A DNA stretch of 64,000 nucleotides, taken from contig CAIIXF020000001.1 of NCBI GenBank assembly GCA_903813345.2, positions 19,859,915 to 19,923,914 on the forward strand, written 5' to 3'. The translations under genes and the position numbers were made by a program. Source of the DNA: Owenia fusiformis (taxonomy: Eukaryota; Annelida; Polychaeta; Sabellida; Oweniidae). The notes under the pieces were generated by a model that saw only the letters and a list, made by a program, of their open reading frames with translations, did not search any database and was not told where the DNA came from. Of this stretch, positions 21,411 to 33,338 are shown one piece after another; position 1 is the first letter of the stretch; each line of letters starts with the position of its first letter.

Positions 21411-22080
21411 GGAGCACGTAGGTTATCGCAAACAATTTCAAACGATTCTAACTTGAATTATGAATATTTTCTGATCATGAACATGGATGTATCTTTTAGA
21501 TCCATTCATTATCTTCAAGAAAAGTATATATAATGATAATTTAGTTAATCAGACCTTAGTGATATTGAAGGGGCAATGGACCAATCAACATACATGTTGA
21601 CCTAATTTTCACCAAAAATGCAACCTATTATTATATTGTTGAATGCATAATTAGAATGTGCTTTGAGACATGTTCGATTTCCTAAAAGGAAAATTTGATT
21701 GCTCCAGGGACTTTAAAGATATTCAATTTGGATGACCAAAATGAACTGAAACCAATGGATAGCATGAGATTTTTCGATGGAGAAATAACATGGGGAACAC
21801 TTATCTCAATGCAATTAAGTTTTCCTTTCAAGAACTATTTGATACATCAAAATAATGATTGCATTTTTGGTGAAAATGGGGTGAACATCTTTGAAAAAGT
21901 GTGTTGATGAGTTAATTGCTAGTTAAATATCTCCGAGTTTGTTTGAATTTATTATAACTGTGCATAATTTTCTTTGAGATAATGAATTGATCTAAAAGAT
22001 TAACTTGTCTTTATTGTCAGAAAATAGTCATAATCCAAGATATAACCTTCTGAAATTGTTTGCGATAACCCACGTGCTCC
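21411..22080. mobile_element. Foldback element
   Basis: The left end GGAGCACGTAGGTTATCGCA and right end TGCGATAACCCACGTGCTCC are near-perfect inverted repeats. Pairing continues inward (ACCAAAAATGCAA near 21611 with TTGCATTTTTGGT near 21859). There is no coding potential and no clear target duplication. Confidence 0.7.
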
Positions 22081-22595
22081 TTTAGACACGGGCTTTCAGG
22101 TCGTATATGCATTTAAGTCATTAATTAATAAGAACGCTAGATTATACGTGTTACTTGGGTAACAAATAAACTTGGGTAATCAAAATCTGTATTTTTGTCG
22201 TTATCTCGTTATCTCCAGCTTTTGCCTGTTTTCCAACATGGTAACCAACTTATATGGTCAAGAACTAGTGAAATCTTGAGTTTTCACCATTTCACCACTT
22301 TTCTCAGTCGTCTTTCAATATTTGTGCTTCGGTTTTTTTCATCGTGTTCCTTGGAAAAAACTAATTCCGAATGGCAAATCGTAATTTGATTACTTTTATC
22401 GTTGTTTGAGAAATTAGTGTCAAAATGTAGGTAAAGTTCACTAAATTTAACGTTTGAGTTATGAAATAGATGTAGAATTTTCTCAGAAATCCAAATCTGC
22501 AAATTTCGATCCGACTTTCGGTTCAGAAGTCATGGCGTTTTGAAATCTCAAAAACCGCTATTGAGAACTTGAAAATATGGATGAATAATAATAAA

Positions 22596-22940
22596 AAAAA
22601 ACTTTTGACCTTTTTTGACCTTGAGAAGGTCATTAAAGGTCAAATCTCAAATCTAAAGTCCGATTTGAACTTCTGAGAAATTGTAATGATTTTGAAAAGA
22701 ATTGCTAAGTTTGAAGCAAGTTGAAAAAAGACCTCATTGAAAAGTTTTAATCAATTTAAAGCAAGTTGAAAAAACCTTCTTGGCCTTGTTTAACCTAAAG
22801 ACCTTTTTGACCTGGAGAAGGTTATTGAAGGTCAAATCTCAAATCTAAAGTCAGATTAGAATTTCTGAGAACTTGTAGACGATTTTGAAAAAATTGGTCA
22901 ATTTGAAGCTAGTAGAAAAAATACTTTTTTACCTTTTTAA
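22596..22940 (+). repeat. AGGTCA-type satellite, two to three units
   Basis: Degenerate units of about 130 bp contain TTTTTTGACCTTGAGAAGGTCATTAA-like palindromes, followed by a block with GTCAGATTTGAACTTCTGAGA and GAAGCAAGTTGAAAAA. Same family as 17950-18210 and 52590-53600. Confidence 0.7.
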
Positions 22941-22945
22941 ACCTA

Positions 22946-24488
22946 CAGGGTGGGCCAAAAAAAACACCCCTAGCCGATATTCCTTATAAAAAATCATTTT
23001 TGAACATGTACACCAACGATGATATATCATGTTAAAGATAATTTAATTTGCAACAGAATGATATATAATAGAACAGTTTTCAACATCCATGGCTTGAGAT
23101 ACAATCATTTATGTGACATGGGGGTCAAAAAACACCTTTTCAATTTTCATCGATTTTGCGAACAATAGCCTATTTCTACCAAATTGTTCTGTTAAAAATT
23201 GCAACATTGTCATGAGTCTTTCATTATTGGATATTATATATTGTTTTTATTCAGGTTTTGAACCATGCATGCTCAATAAACATGTGTATGCTCATAAAAC
23301 AAATTCATTTCTTCTTCAGTCTGTCCAAATATGGCTCAATAGAGCCACCCCCGGACTCACCTTCTGATCTGATTATTCGCCAAAGACACGAAAGCCGTTG
23401 GTATAATTGATGGATCTCTGCGGAAGTACCATCAAACTCCTAATTATTCATTCTTTCAGTTTGTCTACATCTCTGATAGGCTAGTGATCTTCATAGACCA
23501 ACTGTTTTAAATGTACTATACATGTAATCAACAGGATAGAGTCTATATATCAGTAAGCAAGAAAGGGACATTTGTGATGAAATGCTACTCAAATCGAGAT
23601 GACATTTTTCTGAAAGGGTAGTGGTGTCCACTCGGTGTTTCCCAAAACATGCAGGCCCTGTTTTTGTTGAACTAGGAGCAAAAATATATATACTCTGAAT
23701 GTTTATGACATGAGATGTTAAAAATGACTCCTCAAGGATATAAAAAACATGTGAAAGAAATTTCATTTTCTGATAGGAAAGTGCTTCATCACACAGGTCC
23801 AATACTACCCTTGAGTTTTTGGAGATTCGAAATGACGCCATCTCTAGCCCGGACAAATGGCTTACTGGCAGTCCAGATGCCAATAATGTTGATTACCATA
23901 CCTGGGGGCATCTAGAAAAGTTGGTATTTAAATACAGCCAGCCTATATCAGGGATGTAGACGAACTTAAAGAAAGAATAACTAGCAGTTGAATGGTACTT
24001 CCGCATACATCCATCAATTATGCCATCAACCAATGGCTTGCGCATCTTAAGCGAATAATCCGATCAGAGAATGGGTCGGGGTGGGTCTATTGAGCCATAT
24101 TGGGACAGACTGAAGAAGAAATGAATTGGTTTTATAAGCATACACATGTTTATTGAGCATGTATGGTTCAAAACCTGAATAAAAACAATATATAATATCC
24201 AATAATGAAAGACTCGTGACAATGTTGCAATTTTTAACTGAACAGTAAAATTTGGTAGAAATAGGCTATTGTTCGCAAAATCGATGAAAATTGAAAAGGT
24301 GTTTTTTGACCCCCATGTCACATAAATGGTTATATCTTGAGCCAGGGTTGTTGAAAACTGTTCTGTTATATATCATTTTGTTGCAAATTAAATTATCTTT
24401 AAAATGATATATCATTGTTGGTGTACATGTTAAAAAATAAATATTTATCAGAATTAATGGCTAGGGGGTGGTTTTTTGGCCCACCCTG
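22946..24488. mobile_element. CAGGGTG-ended TA-flanked element D (1.5 kb foldback)
   Basis: Starts CAGGGTGGGCCAAAAAAAAC and ends with the complement; TA flanks at 22944-22945 and 24489-24490. The arms are complementary for roughly 500 bp each: the same peptide start, MTWGSKNTFSIFIDFANNSL, is read from 23113 on plus and from 24321 on minus. Weaker pairing continues through the middle. No transposase motif was recognised. Confidence 0.8.
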
Positions 24489-24490
24489 TA

Positions 24491-25210
24491 TTTTGACTTT
24501 GAAAATATCATTTTGGTCAAACCTTAAATCTTAGGTCAGGTTTGAAATTCTGAAAACCTGTAGATGATTTTGACAAAACTTGAAGTCAGTCTAAACAGTA
24601 TTTGTTAAATTATTGGAAGTTGTAAGAATTTGTTACAGACGCCACCCGTCGATCGCCAACCTTTATTTGACCTTGAAAGCTTAATTGAAGATTAAATCTT
24701 AAATCTGAAGTCAGATTTTAAACTTCTGAAAGCTATAGATGATTTTGAAAAAAGTATTGCTGTTCATTCTATTTTGTTCCAGCAAGGTTAGGGAAGATCT
24801 TTCATTTTATTCTAAAGAATTGGTAGAAAGGAACAAAAACCAATTACACTAAAGAACAAAAATTATTCACAAAAAGAATAATAAAAAAAATATATATATA
24901 ATTTTCGCATTAAATCGTTGTGAGTCAGTGACCATTACATAAAGGACACTGTTTTACAGAGTGTTTTCAATAATTGGTTTGAGTGAAAAACAATGTTGAA
25001 TTCAATTCGCCATATCGATACATGTACCTATCCTTTGGACACAAAAAGACCTAGGTCAAATTTATAGTTTTCCTTATCTTTACGGTTCTGACACGACACT
25101 TTAATAAAGTTCTCCAAATTCAACGTCTGAGTTATGAAATTAGAGAGAAATTTTCTCAGGAGTTCGAATCTGAAATCAGAAATGAAATTTGACTTCCGGT
25201 TAAGATTCTA
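24491..25210. other. Intergenic with AGGTCA-type satellite units
   Basis: 24491-24740 has degenerate units of the dispersed AGGTCA-type repeat (GGTCAGGTTTGAAATTCTGA, GTAGATGATTTTGA). The rest is AT-rich with no recognised gene. Confidence 0.5.
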
Positions 25211-25825
25211 CACGGTCCACATCCCGCACCGTATGATATGGGCCGTTCGTGTGCACAAGATCCGACCATACCGCCTCTATAGAGAGGAAATTCGGAGTTA
25301 AGTTGCATTATTAGAGTATTCTTTCACACGAAAAGATGGAACTATTAACAGGACATGGTCGGAGTCCCCAAATTATCCTCACACGACTTAGTCGGATCCT
25401 AGCTGTGGTAGGGTCGGATCCTTCTATTCGAATTTTAAACCACATTTTCATGTACTTTTGTGATGCATTACGTTATATTTGTTTATCAATCGCACACATT
25501 AATGCATGCTTTTTATAAATAGCACGAAATTAGAGATGTATGCGGTACTACTAATATAAAAGACTTATTGCAATTGAAGTGTATTCTGTCGTGAAAAGTC
25601 TATGTTCGACCTATTTTCACCTATGAAGCCTTGCTATTTTTTCTTGCATTCTTCATGAATTCATAGTTTATTATATTGCCTAGGTGACCATTCACAAAAT
25701 ATCAAAATTTGCTCTGTTTCCTACCTTTCCTGATATTTTGTCAATTTTGGCCTCTTTGCCTCACGAAGGGATCGTATTCTAGCACACGAACATACCATAA
25801 CATACGGAGCGGGATGTGGACCGTG
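25211..25825. mobile_element. DNA element with CACGGTCC ends
   Basis: Inverted repeats of about 40 bp begin CACGGTCCACATCCCGC and end GCGGGATGTGGACCGTG. ATTCTA lies on both sides (25205-25210 and 25826-25831), a probable 6-bp target duplication. 615 bp, non-coding, superfamily unassigned. Confidence 0.7.
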
Positions 25826-25858
25826 ATTCTATGACGTTTTGAAATCTTGAAAAGCCAG

Positions 25859-26122
25859 CACGGGCGTAGCCAGCTTTCGGTCAGGGGGTGTGATCATCAA
25901 TTTTTTTCGGTCTCCAGTCAGGGGGTGCGATTGTGGCATTAGTGGACGAAACATTTTATTTTTAAAGATTTGTTTTGAATTTTACAAAAAACTTCCTTCA
26001 AAATTGAGCTAGAATTTTCAAATAAATGCGTTTTGAAGCACTTTTGATGTCTTTGTCTATCTAATGTTTTTTTATTGGTTTGGGGGGGGGGGTTCGCACC
26101 CATCCCCCTGGCTACGCCCATG
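25859..26122. mobile_element. Small element with CGTAGCCAG-type ends
   Basis: The left end CACGGGCGTAGCCAGC and right end CTGGCTACGCCCATG are inverted repeats, similar to ends common in animal hAT-type non-autonomous elements. The interior has a G-run at 26083-26092. The target duplication is not clear. Confidence 0.55.
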
Positions 26123-26665
26123 ACCAGTGTGATTGTATCCCAATGTTTAGTCAATAGAGTCGAAGGAAACCTACCTAACCTACCTCTCAATGTCTATTCT
26201 GGTTGTCTCGGGTTATTTTGGATGACTCATCTTATTCTGGATAACCAAGCTTTAAAAAGTCTGAAATCTGGAGTCTTGAATTGAACTTGTTCAATTTGAT
26301 ATGTCTAGTTGTCATTTCAACTCGGTGTTATATATTGGTTTTCTGTAAAAAGATCGTTTAAGTAAAATGGCAACCGCACAGCATGTTTGAATTTAAGGTC
26401 AAATGTCATCTTCAAAAAATTTACTATTCTCCGCTTTGGAAAGCATCAATTAATAAAACTTTGTAGCTAGCCGAATTCCACAATGTTAAAATATCCCTTT
26501 TCCTGACACTTTCACCTTTCGAATGATATATTTAAACCCTGGGACAAGAAGCGTCATTTTTTGATTTGTTAAGAGGTATATGTTGAATAGTGATATTGTA
26601 TATATATTATATCACAATACACAACATGTCTACGTGATCTTTTACAAGGTAGCATGAACAGCCTA

Positions 26666-28623
26666 TAGTGGAGTCAATTAAGGCAATAAAACCCTAGAAT
26701 TGCACATGCTATATATATAGCACTATTTTCTGACATAAGAATCACTACTACATATATTTTTGATATCTAACGAAGTGGTGTTGAAAAGTGGCCCCATTTG
26801 ATAATAACAGGCCTTGAAAATTTTGGGCATTTACACTGTGAAAGTAAAACAATTCAGAAATCTGCCTGCGTTAAAAATCAATAGAAATGTACAATATTAG
26901 AAAATTCCATAGTGGAGTTTTTGAGAAAAGACGCTTTACTTAAGCCAAATTGATACCGTTTATAATGGCAACTAATGGGGTTTTTCCAAAATGCAAACGT
27001 CAATATCTTTGGAAATAGGTCAAAGAAAAAATTTAATCCTTCATATTTTGAAGATAATCGTGTTATTGTAACATCCTAGGAATAAGGGCTTCATCGCTTT
27101 TGAACTGCTCTGTAGGGGGGGGGGGGGGTCTTTTGAAGATTATATATTATATTTAAAATAAGAATTTTTCAGAAATGTGCCTGTTTGATTTTTTTTAATT
27201 AATATATTAACTATAGAAATGTACAATATTAAAAATTCCACAGTGGACGTTTTGCGAAAAGGAGACTTCAGTAAAGTCATAATGATAGCGGTTTATAATG
27301 GCATCCAATGGGGATTTCCAATATTTCAACGCCAATATCTCTGGAACTTAGTTGTTTTGGATAAAGTCATGTTATTGCAACATCCTTGGAATATGGCTCC
27401 ATCACTTTTGAACTGCTCTACAGGGGGAGTTTTTAACAGCTGAATATATTAAAAATAAGAATTTATCAGAAATGTGCCCGTTTGATTTTTTAAATCAATA
27501 TATATATATATATATATTAACTCTACTATCGAAATATACGATACTAGAATATTCCATAGTGGAATTTCTGAGAAATGGACACTTTAGTAAAGCTATTAAT
27601 TGATAGCGGTTTATAATGGCAGCCAATGGGGAATTTCGAAAATTCAAAAGCACATATCTTTGGAACTAGGCAAAGAGAAGTCATACCTTCTTATTTTGAA
27701 AATAATAGTGTTATTGTTATATCCTAGGAGTATGGCCCTTATCACTTTTGAACTGTTCTGCAAGGGACCTTTTGAAGATTGATAAATTATCATGGGGCTC
27801 AATATAGGTTTTTATAGTTTTTAACGGCTAGATATATCAAAAATAAGAAATTTTCAGAAATGTACCCGTTTGATTTTTTTTAAATCAATATATTAACTAT
27901 ACGAATCTGCAATATTAGAAAATTTCACTGTGGACTTTTTGAGAAAAGGACAATTTAGTAAAGCCATATTGATAGCCGTTTATAATGGCAGCCAATGGAG
28001 AATTTTCAAAATTCAAACGCAAATATCTTTGGAACTAGGTAAAAGAAAAAATTTAACCCTTCTTATTTTGAAGATAATCATGTTATTGTAACGTATTAGG
28101 AGAATTGGCATAATTACTCTAAAACTGCCCTGTATGGGGTCTTTTGAAGATTGGTAAATTAACATGGGGCTCAATATAGGTTTTTATAGTTTTTAACAGC
28201 TAAATATATAAAAAACAAGAAATTTTCAGAAATGTACCTGTTTGATTTCTTTAAAATCAATATATTAACTATAGAAATCTGCAATATTAGAAAATTTCAC
28301 CGTAGAATTTTTGAGAAAAGGACACTTAAGTAAAGCCACATTGATAGCCATTTATTTTGAAGATAATCATGCTACTGTAACATCCTGGGAATATGGGCTT
28401 TATCACTCTAAAACTGTACTGCAGGGGATCTTTTGAAGATTGATAAATTAACATGGGGCTCAATGTAAATGTCCAAAATTTCCAAGGCCTGTTATAATCA
28501 AATGGGGCCACTTTTCAACACCACTTCGTTAGATATCAAAAATATATGTATTAATAATACTTATGTCAAAAAATGATGCTATATATATAGCATGTGCAAT
28601 TGAACACTTATCTGACTCCACTA
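26666..28623. mobile_element. Long-TIR element with internal tandem repeats, next to the UGT gene
   Basis: Inverted ends TAGTGGAGTCA (26666-26676) and TGACTCCACTA (28613-28623) continue inward with gaps for about 170 bp, including GATATCTAACGAAGTGGTGT and its complement. Inside are five diverged units of about 320-370 bp, each carrying a TTTATAATGGCA-x-CCAATGG block near 26955, 27290, 27610, 27975 and (truncated) 28335. Long TIRs with internal tandem repeats resemble Mutator-like or foldback (Galileo-type) elements. The right end is 73 bp before the UGT start codon. Confidence 0.7.
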
Positions 28624-28696
28624 CTAGTTTAATCATGGGCTTTCAACTAGATTAATGCAATCGGTAATTGAACTTTAGTCTTCACAAAACAGAAAG

Positions 28697-30283
28697 ATGG
28701 ATTTCATAAAGTTTGTGAGAATTGTCATACTATGTTCGTCTTTATGTGAATCTAGTAAAATTCTAGTGACTCCGGTAGATGCTGGCTACAATAGCAGGTT
28801 GAAAAATATGATACAAATAGGAAAGCTTTTGATGAATGCTGGACATGAAGTAACACTGTTGTTTTCTGATCAACTTGAAGTTGACGCTTTGTATAAATTG
28901 GCAGAGACAAATACTATGAATAAAACATTCAATGTGATACACTACAAAAAGCCACCCGTTGATCCATCTAAAGACATGGATACTTTGAATCAGGACTGGT
29001 TAAAAGGTATGATGAAGAAGAACGGAGTGGATGCGCTTGAATATATTAGTTCCGTATTTGATGTAATAATCTCCTATCCTTTAGAAGATGACATTGTTTG
29101 GAAAAGGATTTCCACTGCAAACTTCGACCTGATAGTAAGTGATGAAAATGTTTACTACTCAAGGATTGTAGCTGCGAGTTTTGACGTTCCATTGATTCTG
29201 TATTCGAACTGGGGACCAATGACATTTGGCGCAAATCTTGTGCAACGATTCAATCTTGCGTTAGTCCCAGCTTTCGTGGAGCCATACTCAGATGCCTTGT
29301 CATTCTCTGAAAGAGTATACAATGTTTGGCAGTACTATAAACTTCTTAGAGTGAATGAAAATATTTTCAGCAAAAGCATTGGGCTGTGTAGACAACATGG
29401 CTACGGGGAGGCCTGTGATAACATAAAGGACGCGGAAAAAACTGTATCGTTGATCTTTATGAACAGGAATGATGTACTACACTACCCACTACCACTCATG
29501 CCACATGTTATTTCTCTTGAGGGATTTTTCCTTGAAACCCCCAAATCTTTGGGTCATCAGTACAAAGACATCATTGAGAGAGCTGGTAAAAATGGAATTA
29601 TTGTTGTCAGTTTCGGATCAATGTTCCGTAAACTATGGCCAGAGCTTCGTACCATATTTGCCAAAGCATTTGCCGCTATGCCACAAACTGTGATATGGAG
29701 TTATGAAGGTCCTACACCAGAAGGTATTGGAAAGAACACTTACGTGAGCAAATGGATACCACAAGAAAGCCTGTTGAACCACCCTGCAACTAAGGTGTTT
29801 GTGACCCAATGTGGTGCCTCGTCCAGTTTTCAAGCTCTGCACTATGCTGTTCCCGTCGTTGGCGTACCTTTCTTTTGGGATCAACCTTACTACTGCCAGA
29901 AACTGACCGAACGAGTAAAAGCTGGTCAAACTGTACATTTGGAAGGAATAACAAGTGAAAAACTCAAGCGCGCGATGGAGGAAGTAATTAAGAACAAGAC
30001 ATACAAGGAGAATGCCGCAAAAGCTGCAGCTATATACCATGATCAACCAATTCCACCAAAGGATAAAGTCGTCTACTGGGCTGAATATGTTATACGTCAC
30101 AAGGGTGCACCCCACTTACGATCTCAAGGTGCGAATGCATTGAATTTCTTCCAGTACTTCTTGCTTGATATCACAGCTTTAGTGGCAGCCATCATCGTTG
30201 CTATGGCAATTATTCTAATTATTATCGTCAAGAAGAGCATTAGTATTTTCTCGAGGAATTTTAAAAAGAACAAACGAGACTAA
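28697..30283 (+). CDS. UDP-glycosyltransferase-like protein, single exon
   Basis: Animal UGTs conjugate sugars to small lipophilic compounds on the luminal face of the ER. This 528-residue frame has the whole family layout: signal peptide (1-20), N-terminal acceptor domain, the UDP-sugar-binding signature region around residues 355-410 (WIPQESLLNHP, then VVGVPFFWDQ), a C-terminal membrane helix (about 488-513) and a short basic tail ending KNKRD, a KxKxx-type ER-retrieval signal. Length is typical. Two oddities: the catalytic His of the N-terminal PVDGSHW-type motif is replaced (PVDAGYN, Tyr31), and the usual THGG of the signature is TQCG (370-373). The acidic SD pair of the charge relay (IVSDE) is kept. 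The frame is intact, so this may be a divergent or non-catalytic member. No introns are present, unlike most neighbours. Confidence 0.92.
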   Translation: MDFIKFVRIVILCSSLCESSKILVTPVDAGYNSRLKNMIQIGKLLMNAGHEVTLLFSDQLEVDALYKLAETNTMNKTFNVIHYKKPPVDPSKDMDTLNQDWLKGMMKKNGVDALEYISSVFDVIISYPLEDDIVWKRISTANFDLIVSDENVYYSRIVAASFDVPLILYSNWGPMTFGANLVQRFNLALVPAFVEPYSDALSFSERVYNVWQYYKLLRVNENIFSKSIGLCRQHGYGEACDNIKDAEKTVSLIFMNRNDVLHYPLPLMPHVISLEGFFLETPKSLGHQYKDIIERAGKNGIIVVSFGSMFRKLWPELRTIFAKAFAAMPQTVIWSYEGPTPEGIGKNTYVSKWIPQESLLNHPATKVFVTQCGASSSFQALHYAVPVVGVPFFWDQPYYCQKLTERVKAGQTVHLEGITSEKLKRAMEEVIKNKTYKENAAKAAAIYHDQPIPPKDKVVYWAEYVIRHKGAPHLRSQGANALNFFQYFLLDITALVAAIIVAMAIILIIIVKKSISIFSRNFKKNKRD

Positions 30284-30830
30284 CATGTACTAGTATTGTA
30301 TATTGACATATATTTTTTTGACACGGTCACATTCATGTCATTGAACTATCTGAAAATAGCGTGTCAATTGCTCCATTACTATATAAATAATGTCTGAGTA
30401 ACATATGGAACTCCTTGAAGAGACCAAAGTTCTTTTGGCGCTTGTACTTGACTTTGTTACCTCGTAAATCATATTTAACCCTCCTCTAGATATTTTGTGC
30501 GTCAAGTACTCCGGGCAAGTATCCTATCTGTCCGTCCATCCTTTTGTCTCTGTATGATATCTCAAATGGTTTGACGGATTTGATTTAAATTTTGTAGGCT
30601 GGTGCCTTGTGAGCTTAGAAATTTTTCTCAAGAAGGATAATCCAATATGGCAATAATTTCAAAATAGCCACTAATTTTTAGTAATAAAAATGTACTTTTT
30701 GATAAATACCGGTTACAGTATCGGATTTGCTCAAAAAGAGATTCCTGTCTTATTGAAATGTGAACTCAAAATAATAGAGCCACTACCCGAGAAGGAGTTT
30801 CTAACGTGTCATGTCAAAATGAGCCAATAC
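30284..30830. other. UGT 3' flank and fragment of a GTCC-tract repeat
   Basis: Presumed UGT 3'-untranslated region followed by a repeat fragment with TCTGTCCGTCCATCC near 30527-30541 and ATGATATCTCAAATGG after it. This layout, a short GTCC tract then a conserved block, resembles the repeats near 45795 and 52215. It is cut by the next element. Confidence 0.45.
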
Positions 30831-31121
30831 CACACCGGAATACCCTGACAACGATAAAGTCAGATACCGTTGTCACAAATGGTGGACATAACAGTCGCTT
30901 CAACTCTTTTTTTATTTGAAATTTATTTCATTAAAACATAATAACATTTGTACATATTCGTGGTCGTGACGCCTACATATAGGTATATAATTGACCACGA
31001 TTTAAAATCATTAATCTAAAATTTTCAAGTGCTTGAAAGTTCAACACAACATGACACTGGGTAAACCATAATTTTGTGACAACGGTATCTGACTTTACCG
31101 TTGTCAGGCTATTCCGGTGTG
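30831..31121. mobile_element. DNA element with CACACCGG ends and 5-bp duplication
   Basis: Inverted repeats of nearly 50 bp begin CACACCGGAATA and contain CTGACAACG-TAAAGTCAGATACCGTTGTCA. AATAC flanks both sides (30826-30830 and 31122-31126). 291 bp, non-coding. Confidence 0.8.
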
Positions 31122-31287
31122 AATACTAGTACCTGGTTAATTTTATCATAATATTTTAAAATGATATGCGTTGGTATTCTGAATTTATTACGCTTACAAT
31201 AAAGTGTTTCATCTATATCTATGGTCATTATAAAGATCTATATCGTGTCATTTCTTGACTCTTTTTATTTAAAGAATACAAGAGTTA

Positions 31288-31413
31288 TGCCTGGGTCACA
31301 TTTGCTAATATTCATCGGCCGATTGAGTATTCTGTTCACAATATTCAGTTTTGAACAGAATACTCAATCGGCCGGGCGCCGGCCGATGAATCGGGGCAAA
31401 TGTGACCTAGGCA
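31288..31413. mobile_element. Short PIF/Harbinger-like element
   Basis: Ends TGCCTGGGTCACATTTGC and its near-complement, with CGGCCG-rich inner arms (ATTCATCGGCCGATTGAGTA and the inverted copy). TTA flanks on both sides (31285-31287 and 31414-31416). A 126-bp relative of the 695-bp element at 15883. Confidence 0.75.
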
Positions 31414-31416
31414 TTA

Positions 31417-33338
31417 CACGTAGTAGTTATAGGCCTAACAAATTTCCAAGACACCTTATCTTTCAAAAAATAAATCAAGTATGTTTAGATTAAGCTGGTA
31501 CCGGGTACCGGGTAGTAAATCCTCCATGCTGGGTTCAAACTTGGTACCCGCTCGAAAAAAACGGGTACCCAAAAAACGAAAAATACGAATATATGACATA
31601 TATCATTATAAAGCCTCTGTAGTATTCACCCATGAATATAACGAGTAATATTTGAAAAACATGACAAATCAATCTTACTCTATTTTCAATAGTTCGTATG
31701 TTACGTGAATTGTTTTGATTATGCTTTAAATCTGTAAATAGCTGATGATTTCACTATATTCCCCTTCGAAATGACGTTATTGTACTATTATTAAATCCAT
31801 TTGAAAGTTGATTGATTTTTTGTTATTGAATCATGAAAATGTAAAGTTTAAGTGCATTTTATGGATTATTTTGACCTGATGTAGCCATTACAGTACTGTA
31901 ACATGGTGTACAGTTTGTATATTGTATATTTGTATATTGAACATCATGTTTGGCTATGAAGTATTACAACAACGCAATTGTGATTAATGGTATCACCGAC
32001 CTCAGTTTGGCACTGCATGCCATTCACATTCCAATTTGTTAATAATCAACTTAAAAACATAAAAATTTTATTGAATATTCTGTTTGTAATTACATCAGAA
32101 TGCTACATTTATGAAACGTCTGGCAATGGACAATAACTTACAGACTTTAACGGATGAAATGTAACATACGGACTGCAACAAATGGACTGCAACATACTGA
32201 CTGTAACTTAACACCATTTAATTTTTATTTCCCACTAATTATGTAAACATATTCGGTCAAGTCAAGTCAAGTAAACCTAAGTTTCTGAATTTCCACTATG
32301 TCCCTGTATACCCCTACTTCAAAAGATGTATGTTATTTGTCATTTTTCATTATGAACCAAACATAAATGTATTTTTTCTTTTTTACATATAAAATGAACT
32401 TCCTGTTTCAAGTTCTTACAATTCAAGGTTAAAACAAATATTTTGAAAGTTGTGATTTCGAATGTAATCTTCTACTCAATGAAAGGAGTGGTATCGATAT
32501 GGAGAACTTTTGAACACACGTTTCTCTTAAACCAGTCATAAAAAATCTAAAAAATTAACACATGGTCAATTTAATGGTCATCTTGTGAATGGTAACAATA
32601 TAATTTGAAATATATATATATACTTTCATCTATATTGTTTTAGAAAACACACCAAACACTTGTTTTGGGAGAACGTTTTGTTGAGTATGGATTCGAGATG
32701 TACTCAAAATTAATACGTTAAAATGTGTATTATAATCTTAATAACCACCTCACAAATTATTTTGGAAATAAAAGATGTACGATATTTAAGATTTTTATTT
32801 TCGAATGTTGACTTAGTTACTCGACTTGACTGATTATGCAATCTGGACTTCCCAAGAAAACAGCTAAATAACAACAGTAACTGTCATTGGCCAATGTAAA
32901 TTAATGGAGCGTTATCTCATTGGCTATTTGGAACTCTGTCTAAGACTTACTTGAATTTTTTAATTGAAAATCTTAAATGGCTAAATGCTCGTCCTAAATA
33001 ATCCTAAAATTCGTAAAATCAATGGGTTCAGCAATATACAGAACTTAGTACTTACACACACCTCACAGTCTTATGCATGAAAAAACATCCCAAAATTTAT
33101 CTAAAATGTGGCAAAAGGGAAATTCAGTATTGAGAGGGCATGAAATGATCAAAAATAACTCCAAAAGAGAGGTTTATCCAAGTTTAAAATTCTTAAAAAT
33201 ACTAATGTGATATTTGTACAAATTATTGAATTATTACAGATATTGTTGGAGACTGTGGAAGGACAGTAGAAGCGTCTAATAAGCCAACACAGACTGGTAG
33301 TGTTTAAGCTATACTTGTATTATGATTGTTTAGGATAT
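31417..33338. other. Intergenic, no gene recognised
   Basis: AT-rich. A GGTACC/GGGTACC-rich imperfect palindrome lies at 31495-31572. Weak inverted similarity exists between 32254-32275 (GTCAAGTCAAGTAAACCTAAG) and 32808-32830. No coding region was recognised. Confidence 0.5.

Noticed and set aside
23491-23883. 130-codon minus-strand frame in the centre of element D
   Set aside because: No transposase catalytic or DNA-binding motif recognised; the centre is a degenerate palindrome.
29633-30115. 160-codon minus-strand frame
   Set aside because: Shadow of the UGT coding region on the opposite strand.
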